Source of the DNA: Halohasta litorea
Lineage (GTDB): Archaea; Halobacteriota; Halobacteria; Halobacteriales; Haloferacaceae
Assembly: GCF_024494645.1 (NCBI RefSeq)
Contig: NZ_JANHDJ010000001.1
Location: 1 to 64,000, forward strand
DNA: 64,000 nt
Reading direction: 5' to 3'
Shown: positions 6,844 to 16,317 of the stretch, piece by piece
Layout: the number at the start of each line of letters is the position of its first letter
Position numbering within the stretch: the first letter of the stretch is position 1
Notes under the pieces: model-generated
The model's database searches: none
Told to the model about the DNA's origin: nothing
Seen by the model: only the letters and a program-made list of their open reading frames with translations
Program-made: the position numbers and the translations under genes

Positions 6844-9000
6844 ATGAGTGACGAACACCGCAAAGCCTTCGTTGCCGAAAGCGAGGAGGGGATCACCGAG
6901 CTCAACAACGCGCTGTTGGCGCTCGAATCCGACCCCGAGGACGCCGAGGCGATGGACCAGATCTTCCGGACGGCCCACACGCTCAAAGGCAACGGGGCGG
7001 CGATGGGCTACGACTCGGTCAGCGATCTGGCCCACGAGATGGAGGATCTCCTCGACGAGATCCGCTCCGGCGAGATCGAGATCAATCCCGAGTTGATGGA
7101 CCTGCTGTTCGACGGCGTCGACTATCTCAGCGCGATGGTCGACGACATCGCCGAAGAGGGCGAGACCGATCTCGACGCCTCCGGGGTCGAAGCCGATCTC
7201 CGGGAGCTGATCGAAACCGGCGAAGTGCCGGGTGCCAGCAGCGATTCCGACAGTGACTCGACTGAAACGGAGTCGACCGACGATGCTGACGAGGCCGACG
7301 AGAGCGACGAAGCCGACGACGAAGCCGACGACGAAACGGACGACAGCGACGAAGCCGACGAGTCCGCCGCGGATATCGACCTTCCCGAGGAGCTGGCCGA
7401 CTACGAACTCGATACGGGCCACGCCGTCTTCCGGGCGACCGTCGGCCTTGGCGAGTCGGCGATGCAGGGCGTCGATGCGATCTTCGTCCTCCAGGCGCTC
7501 GACGACGCCTATGAGACGTTCGTTACCGATCCCGACCGCGAAACCATCGAGGACGGCGACTTCGAGGAGACGTTCGACCTCTATCTGATCGACTCCTCCC
7601 AGGAGGCGATCGAAAGCGGGCTCAGCTCGCTCAGCAAGGTCGAATCCGTCTCGGTCACGCCGGTCACGGCGATCGTCGACGACCCGATGACTGCCGCCGA
7701 GGCGGCCGAACTCGATATCACCGACTCGGCGACCGACGCTGGCGACGACGAGCAGACCGACGACGCCGACAGCGGATCGAGCGACGACGCCGAACAGTCC
7801 GAGGACGACGGCGACAGCGATTCCGACGACTCCGGCGGTCGCTCGACCCCCAACCGCTCGAAGAAGGACGGCACCAACATCGCCTCCGTGCGGGTGGACG
7901 TAGACCAACTCGACGAACTCTACAGCCTCGTCGAGCAGCTCGTGACCAGCCGGATCAAGCTCCGCCGGGAGATGGAGTCGGCGGGGATGGATTCGGACAA
8001 CCTCGACGAGCTCGACAAGATCACCGCCAACCTCCAGAACACCGCGATGGATATGCGGCTGATCCCCCTCTCGAAGGTCGTCGATACCTTCCCGCGACTT
8101 GTGCGGGACGTGGCCCGCGAGACGGGCAAGCAGGTCAACTTCAATGTCTCGGGCTCCGATATCGAACTCGACCGCACCATCCTGACCGAGATCCGCGATC
8201 CGCTGATCCACATCCTGCGGAACTCGGTCGACCACGGGATCGAGCCGCCCGAGGAACGCGAGGAGAAAGGCAAGGCCCCGACCGGCTCGGTGTCGCTGAC
8301 CGCGACCCGCGAGCGGGACCACGTCACCATCGAGGTCGCCGACGACGGGGCGGGCCTCGACAAGGAGGTCCTCAAGGAGAAGGCCATCGAGAAAGGGGTC
8401 AAAACCCAAAACGAACTGGAGCTGATGGACGACCAGGAGATCTACGAGCTGATCTTCCACCCCGGCTTCTCGACCGCCGAGGAGGTCACCGACGTCAGTG
8501 GCCGTGGTGTCGGGATGGACGTCGTCCGCAACACGGTCAAACAGCTCGACGGCACCGTGACCGTCGACAGCGAACTCGGCGAAGGAACGGTCGTCCGGCT
8601 CCGCCTGCCGGTGACCGTGGCGATTGTCAAGGTGATGTTCGTCGAGGTCGGCGGCACCGAGTACGGCATCCCGGTCAAGAACATCGCCGAGGTCACCCGT
8701 GCCAAGAAGATCAGCGAGACCAACAATAAAGAGATCATCAAACACGACGACGATATCTACCCCGTACTGCGGCTCAGCGACGTGCTCGACGAGCCCAGTG
8801 CCGTCAACGGCGACGGGATGCTGTTGCGAATCCGGGACGAAAAGCGCAAGGTCGCACTCCACTGCGATCAGGTAATCGACCAAGAGGAGGTCGTTGTCAA
8901 ACCGCTTGAGGGGGTCCTGAGCGGGATTCCAGGACTCAGCGGCACGGCCGTGTTGGGTGATGGTGATGTGGTGGCGGTACTCGATGTGGTGACCCTATGA
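6844..9000 (+). CDS. cheA: Chemotaxis histidine kinase CheA
   Basis: A 718-aa kinase with the full domain order. The HPt (P1) domain has phospho-accepting His45 in RTAHTLKGNG. Next are an acidic Asp/Glu/Ser linker, a P2-like region (about residues 180-300), a second acidic linker, and a P3 dimerisation helix from about VDVDQLDELYSLVEQL. The P4 ATPase domain has NSVDHGIEPPEER (N box), EVADDGAGLD (G1), GRGVGMDVV (G2) and GEGTVVRLRL. The P5 CheW-like domain is at the end. It phosphorylates CheY and CheB under transducer control. The start lies right after the cheB stop; the last bases ATGA overlap the start of cheR. The two long acidic linkers reflect halophilic composition. Confidence 0.97.
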   Translation: MSDEHRKAFVAESEEGITELNNALLALESDPEDAEAMDQIFRTAHTLKGNGAAMGYDSVSDLAHEMEDLLDEIRSGEIEINPELMDLLFDGVDYLSAMVDDIAEEGETDLDASGVEADLRELIETGEVPGASSDSDSDSTETESTDDADEADESDEADDEADDETDDSDEADESAADIDLPEELADYELDTGHAVFRATVGLGESAMQGVDAIFVLQALDDAYETFVTDPDRETIEDGDFEETFDLYLIDSSQEAIESGLSSLSKVESVSVTPVTAIVDDPMTAAEAAELDITDSATDAGDDEQTDDADSGSSDDAEQSEDDGDSDSDDSGGRSTPNRSKKDGTNIASVRVDVDQLDELYSLVEQLVTSRIKLRREMESAGMDSDNLDELDKITANLQNTAMDMRLIPLSKVVDTFPRLVRDVARETGKQVNFNVSGSDIELDRTILTEIRDPLIHILRNSVDHGIEPPEEREEKGKAPTGSVSLTATRERDHVTIEVADDGAGLDKEVLKEKAIEKGVKTQNELELMDDQEIYELIFHPGFSTAEEVTDVSGRGVGMDVVRNTVKQLDGTVTVDSELGEGTVVRLRLPVTVAIVKVMFVEVGGTEYGIPVKNIAEVTRAKKISETNNKEIIKHDDDIYPVLRLSDVLDEPSAVNGDGMLLRIRDEKRKVALHCDQVIDQEEVVVKPLEGVLSGIPGLSGTAVLGDGDVVAVLDVVTL

Positions 9001-9818
9001 GCACCGAGGACAACGAGGGGTTCATGCGGGTCGTCCGGCACATCCAGGACGAAGTCGACTTCGAGCCGGAGTACTACAACGAGGCGTATCTCAACCGCCG
9101 AATTAGCGCCCGGATGCGCCGACAGGACGCCGATACCTACGACGAGTACCTCTCGGTGCTCAAAGACGACCCCGACGAAAAGGAGGCGTTGATGGACTCG
9201 CTGACGATCAACGTCACCAACTTCTTCCGCAACGGGAAGATGTGGGAGGCGCTCCGCGAGGTCGTCCAGGAGCTGACCGACAACAACCGCTCGGTGAAGG
9301 CCTGGAGTGCCCCCTGTGCGGACGGCCGGGAGCCCTACTCGCTGTACATGCTCGCTATCGACGACCGCAACATCGACGAGTCGCGGCTCTCGGTGCTGGG
9401 CACCGACATCAGTGACGAGGCCCTCGAAAACGCCCGCAAGGGTGTCTACGAGACGACCCGGACGACCGACATCGGCGAGGAGTTGAGTCTGCTCGACCAT
9501 CCCGAGAACTACGTCGACGTCGAGGACAACACCTTCACGGTCAAACCCGAGGTCCGCAGACAGATCGACTTCGAGCGCCACGATCTGGTCCAGGACGGCC
9601 CGAAGCGGAACTACGACCTGATCTTCTGTCGGAACCTGCTGATCTACATCGACAGCGAGTACAAACTCCCGGTGTTCGATACGCTCACCTCGTCGCTGAA
9701 ACACGGTGGCTACCTCGTCGTCGGGATGACCGAGACGGTGCCACAGGAGATTCGGGACGACTTCGAGCCGGTCAGCAAGCGGTGTCGAATATACAAGTAC
9801 GTCCCGGAGGAACGCTAG
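8997..9818 (+). CDS. cheR: CheR transducer methyltransferase
   Basis: A 273-aa protein. The N-terminal helical domain includes EYYNEAYLNRRISARMRRQD, followed by the SAM-binding Rossmann domain with VKAWSAPCADGREPYSLYM (motif I, Gly replaced by Ala in GC/APCA), SVLGTDISDEALENARKG and YDLIFCRNLLIYID. These are standard CheR signatures. It methylates transducer glutamates with S-adenosylmethionine, opposing CheB. The ATG overlaps the cheA stop by four bases (ATGA), implying translational coupling, and the HEAT-repeat gene follows after 3 bp. Confidence 0.95.
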   Translation: MSTEDNEGFMRVVRHIQDEVDFEPEYYNEAYLNRRISARMRRQDADTYDEYLSVLKDDPDEKEALMDSLTINVTNFFRNGKMWEALREVVQELTDNNRSVKAWSAPCADGREPYSLYMLAIDDRNIDESRLSVLGTDISDEALENARKGVYETTRTTDIGEELSLLDHPENYVDVEDNTFTVKPEVRRQIDFERHDLVQDGPKRNYDLIFCRNLLIYIDSEYKLPVFDTLTSSLKHGGYLVVGMTETVPQEIRDDFEPVSKRCRIYKYVPEER

Positions 9819-9821
9819 GCC

Positions 9822-11036
9822 ATGTCCCTGTACCATCTCGCGCGCGACGGAGACGCCGAGGGCATCCGGGAGCTGCTGTTGGAGAGCGACAGCACCGCAG
9901 TCCGGGTCCGCTCGGCCAAACTGCTGGGCGAGGTCGCCGACGAGGAGGACACCGAATCCGTCGAGACGCTGGTTTCGGTGTCGGTCACCGACGACGAGGA
10001 CGAGGTCCGCGCGGCCGCGGTCGAAGGGCTCGATCAGCTCGGCTCCAAGGCGGTCGAACAGCTGTTGGTGAAGATCACCGGCTCGAAGATCCAGGAGGGG
10101 GCCGATTGGGCCACTGCGAAAAAGTTCGCCAACGCCCTGTCCTCGGAGGTGCCCGAACTTCGGATGGCCGCCGCCAGCGCGCTGGGGAAACTCGGCGAGA
10201 CCTCCGCGGTGCCCGCGTTAGTCGACGCGCTGACCGACGAGAACCCGAACGTTCGGATTCGGGCGTGTGCGGCACTCTCCCAACTCGATCACCCGAAGGC
10301 GGTGCCCGCATTGATCGAACGCCTCTCGGACCCCAACGGCGAGGTCCGGATGGAGGCGGCGGTCACGCTGGCGTCGATCGGGACCGATCAGGCGCTGGCG
10401 GCGCTGTTGGATATGCTGGACGACAGCAACACGGCGATCAGACGGATCGCGGCCTCCTCGCTGGGCGAGGCAGGCAGCGTCTCGGCGGTCCAGCCGCTGG
10501 CCGACGCGCTGGCGGACCCGAGTTCGGCGGTCCGCAGTGCGGCAGTGTTTTCGATCATCGAACTGCTGTCGAACGCACCGACCCAACAGAGCCACCAGAT
10601 CCGCGATACGGTGGTCTCGGAGCTCCAGAACTCCGACAGCGCGACCGTCCAGCCGCTGGTCGAAATTCTCGACGAGAGTACCCAGACCCGCCAGCAGCGC
10701 AACGCGGCGTGGTTCTTGGGCCGGGTCGTCGACGAACCCACCGACAAAACCATCGGAGTGCTGGTCGACGCCCTGGAAAGCGACGACAACTCCACCGCAC
10801 AGTTCGCGGCGACCAGCCTCTCGGAGATCGGCGGCGAGCCCGTCGAGGACGAACTCCTCGATTTCGTCGACGACGAGAGCAACGACGAGGAGGCCCGCGC
10901 GAAGGCGGTGTACGTCCTCGGGCAGATCGGCGGCCAGCGGTCGGCCGACAAGATCCAGCAGCTGACCGAAGACGACAGCAAACAGGTCCGCAAGCGTGCG
11001 TTTGCCGCGGTGTCCAAGTTCCGGGGGCGACAGTGA
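9822..11036 (+). CDS. HEAT/PBS-lyase-repeat protein of the che operon
   Basis: A 404-aa alpha-solenoid made almost entirely of HEAT_PBS-type repeats of about 30 residues. Examples are VRVRSAKLLGEVADEEDTES, VRAAAVEGLDQLGS, LRMAAASALGKLGETSAVPA, VRIRACAALSQLDHPKAVPA and IRRIAASSLGEAGSVSAVQP. There is no signal or membrane segment. In Halobacterium salinarum a HEAT_PBS protein (OE2401F) next to the CheF genes was shown by interaction work to belong to the Che-archaellum interface. This gene sits between cheR and cheF in the same position, so the same scaffold role is likely. It probably binds CheF and CheY-type proteins. Confidence 0.85.
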   Translation: MSLYHLARDGDAEGIRELLLESDSTAVRVRSAKLLGEVADEEDTESVETLVSVSVTDDEDEVRAAAVEGLDQLGSKAVEQLLVKITGSKIQEGADWATAKKFANALSSEVPELRMAAASALGKLGETSAVPALVDALTDENPNVRIRACAALSQLDHPKAVPALIERLSDPNGEVRMEAAVTLASIGTDQALAALLDMLDDSNTAIRRIAASSLGEAGSVSAVQPLADALADPSSAVRSAAVFSIIELLSNAPTQQSHQIRDTVVSELQNSDSATVQPLVEILDESTQTRQQRNAAWFLGRVVDEPTDKTIGVLVDALESDDNSTAQFAATSLSEIGGEPVEDELLDFVDDESNDEEARAKAVYVLGQIGGQRSADKIQQLTEDDSKQVRKRAFAAVSKFRGRQ

Positions 11037-11097
11037 ATACTAAGACACCCCCACCCCAATGGTCTGTCACGATTAACTCTCAGGGGCGCTGAGCATT

Positions 11098-11961
11098 ATG
11101 AGTGAAGGCGAGTACAAAATACTTGATACGAAGGGGCGGTTCGCACAGGCGGTCCAGGATGGGAGAACCATCAACGACGTCTCGTGGACACAGGGCCGTA
11201 TCCTCCTGTCGAACCGCCGCATTATCCTCGCGAGCAACGAGGGCAAACGGACGCTCCCGCTCTCGAAAATCAAGGGGCTCGGCGGCCGGCACGACCCCAA
11301 CCAGAACATCGCGGCGGTCTCAAGCTACCTGAGCCTGAAGATCGACAACAACGTGATGCTGATTTCGGCCTCGGACCACGAGGAGTTCAAAACGTCCGTC
11401 TACGAGGCCGTTCTCGACCAGAAAGTCGCCCAGGCCAAACACCCGGCGGTCGCCGGTGGCGTGGTCCAGGACACCGAGTGGGAAAAGGCTCGGCTCAAAG
11501 TCGAGGAGGATGCGATCGCTGCAGCACTGAAAAGCGGCTCGTTCGTTCGCCTGGATCTCGACGACATCAGTGGGGTCGAAACCGACCAGCGAACCGTCAA
11601 CGGCGAAAAACGGGTCGTCATTCAGGTCTCCCACGTCGAGGGCGACACCAGCGTTCAGACCCACCTCACCGGCCCCAAACGCATCTGTATGTTCCTTCAG
11701 TCGTTCCTCGCGGAGGGCGAACGCCGCAGCCAGACCAACGCCGACCTCTCGGAAGCCGACAAGGAGGTCCTGATGGCGCTGTACTCCGGCGTCTCGCCGT
11801 TCGAGATCCCCGCCTTCATCGGCAAGGACGTAGACGACGTCGAGGAGATCTTCGAGCGTCTGGTCGAACTCGACATCGTCGACGAGGTTCGGGTCCGCCG
11901 TGAAGTCACGCTCAACTCCCGCGGTCGCAACATCGCCAGCGAGGCGATGAACGATCAGTAA
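11098..11961 (+). CDS. cheF: CheF, archaeal chemotaxis-archaellum adaptor
   Basis: A 287-aa DUF439-family protein. The N-terminal PH-like beta region (GRILLSNRRIILASNEGKRT, LPLSKIKGLGGRHDPNQNI) and the C-terminal wHTH-like region (SEADKEVLMALYSGVSPFEI, then VEEIFERLVELDIVDEVRV) match the known CheF arrangement. CheF is archaea-specific and connects phospho-CheY to the motor complex ArlCDE, allowing switching. A 61-bp gap with the C-rich CACCCCCACCCC separates it from the HEAT gene, so it may have its own promoter. The protein ends block A; the next gene is a convergent, unrelated esterase. Confidence 0.92.
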   Translation: MSEGEYKILDTKGRFAQAVQDGRTINDVSWTQGRILLSNRRIILASNEGKRTLPLSKIKGLGGRHDPNQNIAAVSSYLSLKIDNNVMLISASDHEEFKTSVYEAVLDQKVAQAKHPAVAGGVVQDTEWEKARLKVEEDAIAAALKSGSFVRLDLDDISGVETDQRTVNGEKRVVIQVSHVEGDTSVQTHLTGPKRICMFLQSFLAEGERRSQTNADLSEADKEVLMALYSGVSPFEIPAFIGKDVDDVEEIFERLVELDIVDEVRVRREVTLNSRGRNIASEAMNDQ

Positions 11962-11967
11962 CGCCGA

Positions 11968-12873
11968 TCAGTTTCTCCCTGTTTCGGCAACAGCCCGACC
12001 GCCGACCCGTCCCATCTCGTTGAGGCCCGCCTGATTGTAGTGGAGCATGTCTTTCATTTTCCCCGCCGCCGGGAACGCCACGGCCCCCTCGAAGACGACC
12101 TCCACGTTCGGATCGGCCGCCGCGACCGCCCGCTGGATTCGTCGTAGCTCCTGGAACCCACGCGTCTCGCCGTCGCCTCGCCGACCGAGCAGAAACAGAT
12201 ACATCGGAGCCTGTCGGTCGCCGATCTCCAGGCGATAGCGCTCGATCATGGTTTCGAACGCGAGCCGGTAGTCGGCTGGCTCGATCCGTCCCTCGTCGAT
12301 AGCGTGGGCGTCCGTCTCGCCCTGATGCCAGAGCAGCCCACCGAACCGTGGCGTGATTCCGGCCCGCTGGAGGTTCACGGTCGCACTCCGGAGCCGCCCG
12401 AGGGCGCGATACAGCAGGCCGCCCGATTCGCCCCACCAGTTGTCGTTGGCGGCCGGATGGACCGAGGTTCCGCCGACCGACGCCGGGACGTACACCGCGT
12501 GTCGACCGCTTGCTGCCCAGTAGGCGTCTGCGAACGCTGGCCACGCGCTCCCCGTGTTCGCCGTGCCGACCGGATCGACCAGCGGCTCGAACCCCTCGTG
12601 GGGGACGTGTTCGAACGCCGCACCCTCCGGCGGCGGTATCGAGGCTTCGCTACTGCCGTGGCCCGTGGCGTTCGACTGGCCGCCGATCAGAAAGACCTCG
12701 GCCGCCTGGATGGCGGGCGGATCGTCGAGCCCGGTCGCTCGGTCGACGGCTGCCTGCTGGCGGTGAGACTCCTCGCGGTCGGCATCCTGTTCGGTCGTCA
12801 GGCTGTGTGCGACGGCGCCGAAGATCGTTCCGCCACCTGCGGCTGTGAGTAGCTGTCGTCGAGCGACATCCAT
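11968..12873 (-). CDS. Exported sialate-O-acetylesterase-like SGNH esterase (SASA domain)
   Basis: A 301-aa protein. An N-terminal Arg pair and hydrophobic run (MDVARRQLLTAAGGGTIFGA) suggest Tat export. The SASA/CE6 domain starts at VFLIGGQSNATGHG, with nucleophile Ser67 in GGQSN. It has the family signature LLWHQGETDAHA and a C-terminal Asp-x-x-His (KDMLHYNQAG). Enzymes of this group remove acetyl or other acyl groups from sugars. In haloarchaea the substrate is unknown and could be surface glycan or exopolysaccharide. A palindrome covers its start codon (see 12871). It converges with cheF, with only 6 bp between the stop codons, and marks the edge of the che block. Confidence 0.8.
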   Translation of the reverse strand: MDVARRQLLTAAGGGTIFGAVAHSLTTEQDADREESHRQQAAVDRATGLDDPPAIQAAEVFLIGGQSNATGHGSSEASIPPPEGAAFEHVPHEGFEPLVDPVGTANTGSAWPAFADAYWAASGRHAVYVPASVGGTSVHPAANDNWWGESGGLLYRALGRLRSATVNLQRAGITPRFGGLLWHQGETDAHAIDEGRIEPADYRLAFETMIERYRLEIGDRQAPMYLFLLGRRGDGETRGFQELRRIQRAVAAADPNVEVVFEGAVAFPAAGKMKDMLHYNQAGLNEMGRVGGRAVAETGRN

Positions 12874-12887
12874 TCGGTGACCGAATG
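12871..12887. promoter_or_regulatory. 17-bp palindrome over the esterase start codon
   Basis: CATTCGGT-G-ACCGAATG is a perfect palindrome with a single central base, and its left end is the ATG of the minus-strand esterase. A TATA-like GTTATAC (read on the minus strand at about 12901-12907) lies roughly 28-30 bp upstream of that ATG. The palindrome therefore sits exactly where a repressor would block a leaderless transcript. In RNA it can also form a 7-bp stem with a 3-nt loop that hides the start codon. Confidence 0.55.
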
Positions 12888-13004
12888 CAGTCGATTGGCT
12901 GTATAACGGTATCGCTTACTGACAGTCCACTCATGCGAACAGTCGGACAGCTCCAGGAGCCGATATAAAAAGGCCGACAGCGACCGAGCCGGGCGACAGC
13001 GCAG

Positions 13005-13574
13005 CTATTGTCCCGCGAGTGCGCCCGCGATAGACTCACGCACGAACCGAGCGGCCCGGCGGGGCAACGCGAGTCCTGGATACCCCGCCTGTCGCCAGAC
13101 CACGGCTGCGATGGCCGCGAGGACGAACTCCGCGAGGAAGTAGGGCTCGCCCAGCGAGTCGGCCAACAGGCCCATGATCGTCGGCGCTCCATCGGGGTAG
13201 GGTTCGAGCGGCAACAGCGGCCACACTAGGATCGCCGGGTCGGCCGCGCCCCACAGCGTAGGAAGGGCATCGACCAGGGGGTGTGAGCCCACACCCACAC
13301 CGGCGGCGATGCCGTACTCGGGGCGACCGTACCGACTGGCGACGAGGAGGGCGAGGCCGATCAGGGGGCCGATCACCAGAAGCGAGTGGCCCAACGACCG
13401 GCCCGTCGGGAGGACGCCCAGATACCACGCCAGCGGCTTGTCGATCAGATCGGGGATCTGGCTCCCGACGAGGACAGCGAGGACCGCGCGTTCGCCCGGT
13501 GGGCTCGTACTGCGGGCCCGACAGAGGCCGGTATAACAGAGATAGGCGACAGCCGCGTGTCCGAGTGGCCACAT
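13005..13574 (-). CDS. DUF457-type membrane-bound metal-dependent hydrolase
   Basis: A 189-aa integral membrane protein with about five hydrophobic segments. Its family motifs are MWPLGHAAVAYLCYTG at the N-terminus, VGSQIPDLIDKPLAWYLG (Asp-rich turn after the second segment), GRSLGHSLLVIG and VGSHPLVDALPTLWG. The His and Asp residues in these motifs are the likely metal ligands of the LexA-binding/YdjM (DUF457) family. Its true substrate is unknown; some family members act on lipids. It stands alone, 51 bp downstream of the divergently spaced TRAP gene pair on the same strand. Confidence 0.75.
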   Translation of the reverse strand: MWPLGHAAVAYLCYTGLCRARSTSPPGERAVLAVLVGSQIPDLIDKPLAWYLGVLPTGRSLGHSLLVIGPLIGLALLVASRYGRPEYGIAAGVGVGSHPLVDALPTLWGAADPAILVWPLLPLEPYPDGAPTIMGLLADSLGEPYFLAEFVLAAIAAVVWRQAGYPGLALPRRAARFVRESIAGALAGQ

Positions 13575-13625
13575 TCTAGTCTTTTTCGCGCCTCCTGGAC
13601 TGTAACCTTTGTTCTGTGGGAGTCG

Positions 13626-15134
13626 TTAGCTGCTGTCGATCGCCGCCACCAGCGCCCGGAGCCGTCTTTCGGCCGCCGGAGCCAGCAGCCAGCCGCCGAC
13701 CACTGCATACCAGACAAACAGGTGGGCCGTGAGTTCGGCGATGGGCGTCAGCGTTCGGAGCAGTGGGACGACCAACACCGCGGCGGTAGCGTACCCTGCC
13801 AGTACCGGCAGTGTGGTCCCCAGTACCACACAGGCGATACCCCCAACGACCACGACGAGCAGCGTGTTACCACCGCTGAGTCCGAGGACGGCCGACAGCA
13901 ACCCGGTCGACATATCGACACGTAGCAGCGCGGTGACCCCGCCGACCGCCGCGAGCAGTACCGCCACGCGCGCGAACAGCCCCACACCGATTGCTGCCCC
14001 GTCGAGTACCGTCCCGACCCCACCCCGGAGCCGCTCTTGGCCCGGCTTGTCGGCCGTCTCGGCCGTCTCGGCAATACCGAGCCGCGGACCCACCAGACAG
14101 AGGCCGATCAGACAGAGCCCGCCTGCCACCAGCACCACCCCGACCGGCAGCTGGAGACCCACCAGCAGGACGACCATCACCGCGAGCGGTCCCCCGATCA
14201 GGAACAGTGGGCCACTCCACGCCCGCCAGTCGACCGGCCTCGTGGGTCCCTCGATCCGGATCGGCGAGGCCGCGAGATGGCTCCCCACGAGCAGTGCCCC
14301 CCAGCAGAGCACCGCCGGAATCGCCGCGGCACCGATGACCTGGAGATAGCTCGCCTCAACACTCACCCACGCCACGAGTAGGGCCACAAAGCCCATACTC
14401 GGCGGGGTCAGCAGCCGGAGTCCACGGGCGAGCCGCCGACCCGTAAACCATCCCGACCCCCTCACGGTCGGCGCGAGTGTCCCCAGTCGGTCCGCGGTTC
14501 GGCTGGCCCGCCAGAGTCCTGCCAGCAGACAGGCGGGGGCGATCCAGGAGGCCGCCGCCCGTGTCAACGGCCCGTACAGTCCGTGGCTATCGTAGGCCAT
14601 CGTCTCGATGACCGACACGCTCGCGGAGGTCGTTAGCCAGCCGATTCCGATGCCGCCGACAGCAAGGCCAGCGGCGACCGGGCCGAACCATCGCCCAACG
14701 AGGGCGAACAGCGCACCGATCACCAGCACGGCGGCGACAAGCGCGGAGGTCGCAAACCCCGGCTGGCTGGCGGTGATTCCTCCGGCAGCACTTACCATAC
14801 CACCGGTTCCGATCGCCATCCCAAGCAGACAGCCAGTAAGCAGGAGTCGGTCGATGGCCGACCGCCCACTCGGTGGTGGCCCGGCCGGGTCGAGTCGGCT
14901 GTCGGGGTGTTCGCCATCATCGACCAATGCGATCGCCAGCCTGAGACAGACTGCCGTGCCGACGAGGCCGACCGTATAGGGAACCACTCGAACGGACTGA
15001 AACCGGCTGTAGAGGCCGACACCGATCCACAACAGCACCACGGGAAGGTGGAGCCACTGCCGGATCTGTCCCGAGAGCCCGCGGGGAGTCTCTTCAACCG
15101 CCGTGTTCTCCCGGCCGGATTCAGTCGACTGCAT
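13626..15134 (-). CDS. TRAP transporter fused permease, TAXI type (short)
   Basis: A 502-aa protein beginning MQSTESGREN, chosen because this ATG overlaps the end of the upstream solute-binding gene by 14 bp. There are about 12-14 hydrophobic segments, starting LPVVLLWIGVGLYS. The C-terminal half has Gly-rich loops such as LLSAVLGLSGGNTLLVVVVGG, like DctM-type permeases. Fused TAXI permeases usually run to 600-850 aa, so this is a short version. It would drive import of an organic acid by a cation gradient with the binding protein next door. The partner gene is much better identified than this one. Confidence 0.6.
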   Translation of the reverse strand: MQSTESGRENTAVEETPRGLSGQIRQWLHLPVVLLWIGVGLYSRFQSVRVVPYTVGLVGTAVCLRLAIALVDDGEHPDSRLDPAGPPPSGRSAIDRLLLTGCLLGMAIGTGGMVSAAGGITASQPGFATSALVAAVLVIGALFALVGRWFGPVAAGLAVGGIGIGWLTTSASVSVIETMAYDSHGLYGPLTRAAASWIAPACLLAGLWRASRTADRLGTLAPTVRGSGWFTGRRLARGLRLLTPPSMGFVALLVAWVSVEASYLQVIGAAAIPAVLCWGALLVGSHLAASPIRIEGPTRPVDWRAWSGPLFLIGGPLAVMVVLLVGLQLPVGVVLVAGGLCLIGLCLVGPRLGIAETAETADKPGQERLRGGVGTVLDGAAIGVGLFARVAVLLAAVGGVTALLRVDMSTGLLSAVLGLSGGNTLLVVVVGGIACVVLGTTLPVLAGYATAAVLVVPLLRTLTPIAELTAHLFVWYAVVGGWLLAPAAERRLRALVAAIDSS

Positions 15135-16137
15135 CACCGACCGTCCAGTCGTCGTCCCAGACCCCAAGCTCCTGGAAGGCCGCGGCAACCCCCTCGTGGA
15201 TCGGTTGGTCGCCGAGTACCGCGGCGCTCAGGGCGGCTGGCTCCGAGCGATCGAGCGCCAGTTCATCGACCGCCTGGATCGTCTCGCGGTGCTCGTGGGC
15301 GATGCGTGTGAGTTCGGCGACCGCCTCGCTGTCGGCGGTGGGGGCGACGAGCCACTGCATCGGCAGCGACCAGCCCCCGACCCGCGACAGGGTCGCCGCC
15401 GCCCAGCCGGTCGGCTCGATCTCCCGGCCGACCGCGTTGGGTGCCGCCGCGATGGCGCTCTCGAAGGCGTCGTCGGGCTCCAGGACGCCGAGTCGACTGC
15501 CGACCCGATCGTCGAGCGCTCGGCACCACGGAGTCAGCCGCTGACCGTTGATTTCGACGGCGGCCACCACGCCGACCGTGCCGGTCTCGACGGCCTCGGC
15601 GAGCCGGTCGCGGTGGCGGTTGTCGACGCTGATCGACTCCCAGCGGTCGGCCGCCCGGAGCAGCTGCTCGGTCACCAGTCGGCTCGGCTCGCCCGGCTGG
15701 ACCGGATACACCGTCCGCCCATCGAGGTCGGCCGTCGATTCGGCATCGCCGGTGGTTAGCCAGTAGTGATCGAGCCGTCCGTAGCCGAACCCCTGATACG
15801 GCAGGTCCTCGATCGGGTCGAGATCGAACACGCCCTCCCCCTCGGCGGCGCGGTAGAGCGTCGTGTTGTCGACGCCGACGGCCGCGAACCCTCCCTCGGT
15901 GAGAGCATACAGCCGTTCGGTCGCCCCGTCGACCGACTCCACGCCGAGACTGAGGCCCTCTCCATGTCGGTCGGCGGCGACTGATAGGGCCTGTCCGGCC
16001 CGGTGGCTCCGACTCCCGACGGGACCAACACCGAGGGTGAGCCGCTGGCTGCCGCCGAGACAGCCGACGGTCGCGGCCACCCCGACCGCCGACAGCCCGG
16101 CGAGTGCCCGTCTGCGTGTCACCCGAGTGCCTTCCAT
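15121..16137 (-). CDS. TAXI-family TRAP solute-binding lipoprotein
   Basis: A 338-aa protein. It starts MEGTRVTRRRALAGL, a Tat signal with Arg8-Arg10, and ends its signal at AATVGCLGG, a lipobox with Cys26, so it is a Tat-exported membrane-anchored lipoprotein. The mature part follows the TAXI pattern: LTLGVGPVGSRSHRAGQALS, GVESVDGATERLYALTEGG, DLDGRTVYPVQPGEPSR. The TAXI family is named for TRAP-associated extracytoplasmic immunogenic proteins, which bind glutamate or similar acids. Its stop lies inside the permease gene start, so the two are translated together. Upstream it is divergent from pspAB. Confidence 0.8.
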   Translation of the reverse strand: MEGTRVTRRRALAGLSAVGVAATVGCLGGSQRLTLGVGPVGSRSHRAGQALSVAADRHGEGLSLGVESVDGATERLYALTEGGFAAVGVDNTTLYRAAEGEGVFDLDPIEDLPYQGFGYGRLDHYWLTTGDAESTADLDGRTVYPVQPGEPSRLVTEQLLRAADRWESISVDNRHRDRLAEAVETGTVGVVAAVEINGQRLTPWCRALDDRVGSRLGVLEPDDAFESAIAAAPNAVGREIEPTGWAAATLSRVGGWSLPMQWLVAPTADSEAVAELTRIAHEHRETIQAVDELALDRSEPAALSAAVLGDQPIHEGVAAAFQELGVWDDDWTVGDAVD

Positions 16138-16317
16138 TGGTCTGCTGTTCCCGGCCGTGATACAAGGGTATGGACTGCATACTCCGGTTTGGGTACCGAA
16201 CGGTTGCGGTAACCTTCGGATACGGCCCAGCCGGGCGGCCCGTTTGGTCGGTACCGAGTGTCGTCTTCGGCCCGCAGAGACGGTGGTGATTTCCGTTTCG
16301 ACCGACAATCGCTCTCT

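Noticed and set aside
6247-8883. 878-codon antisense open frame opposite cheA/cheB
   Set aside because: Long antisense frames are expected opposite GC-rich genes. The translation has no domain signature, and the plus-strand frame is unmistakable CheA.
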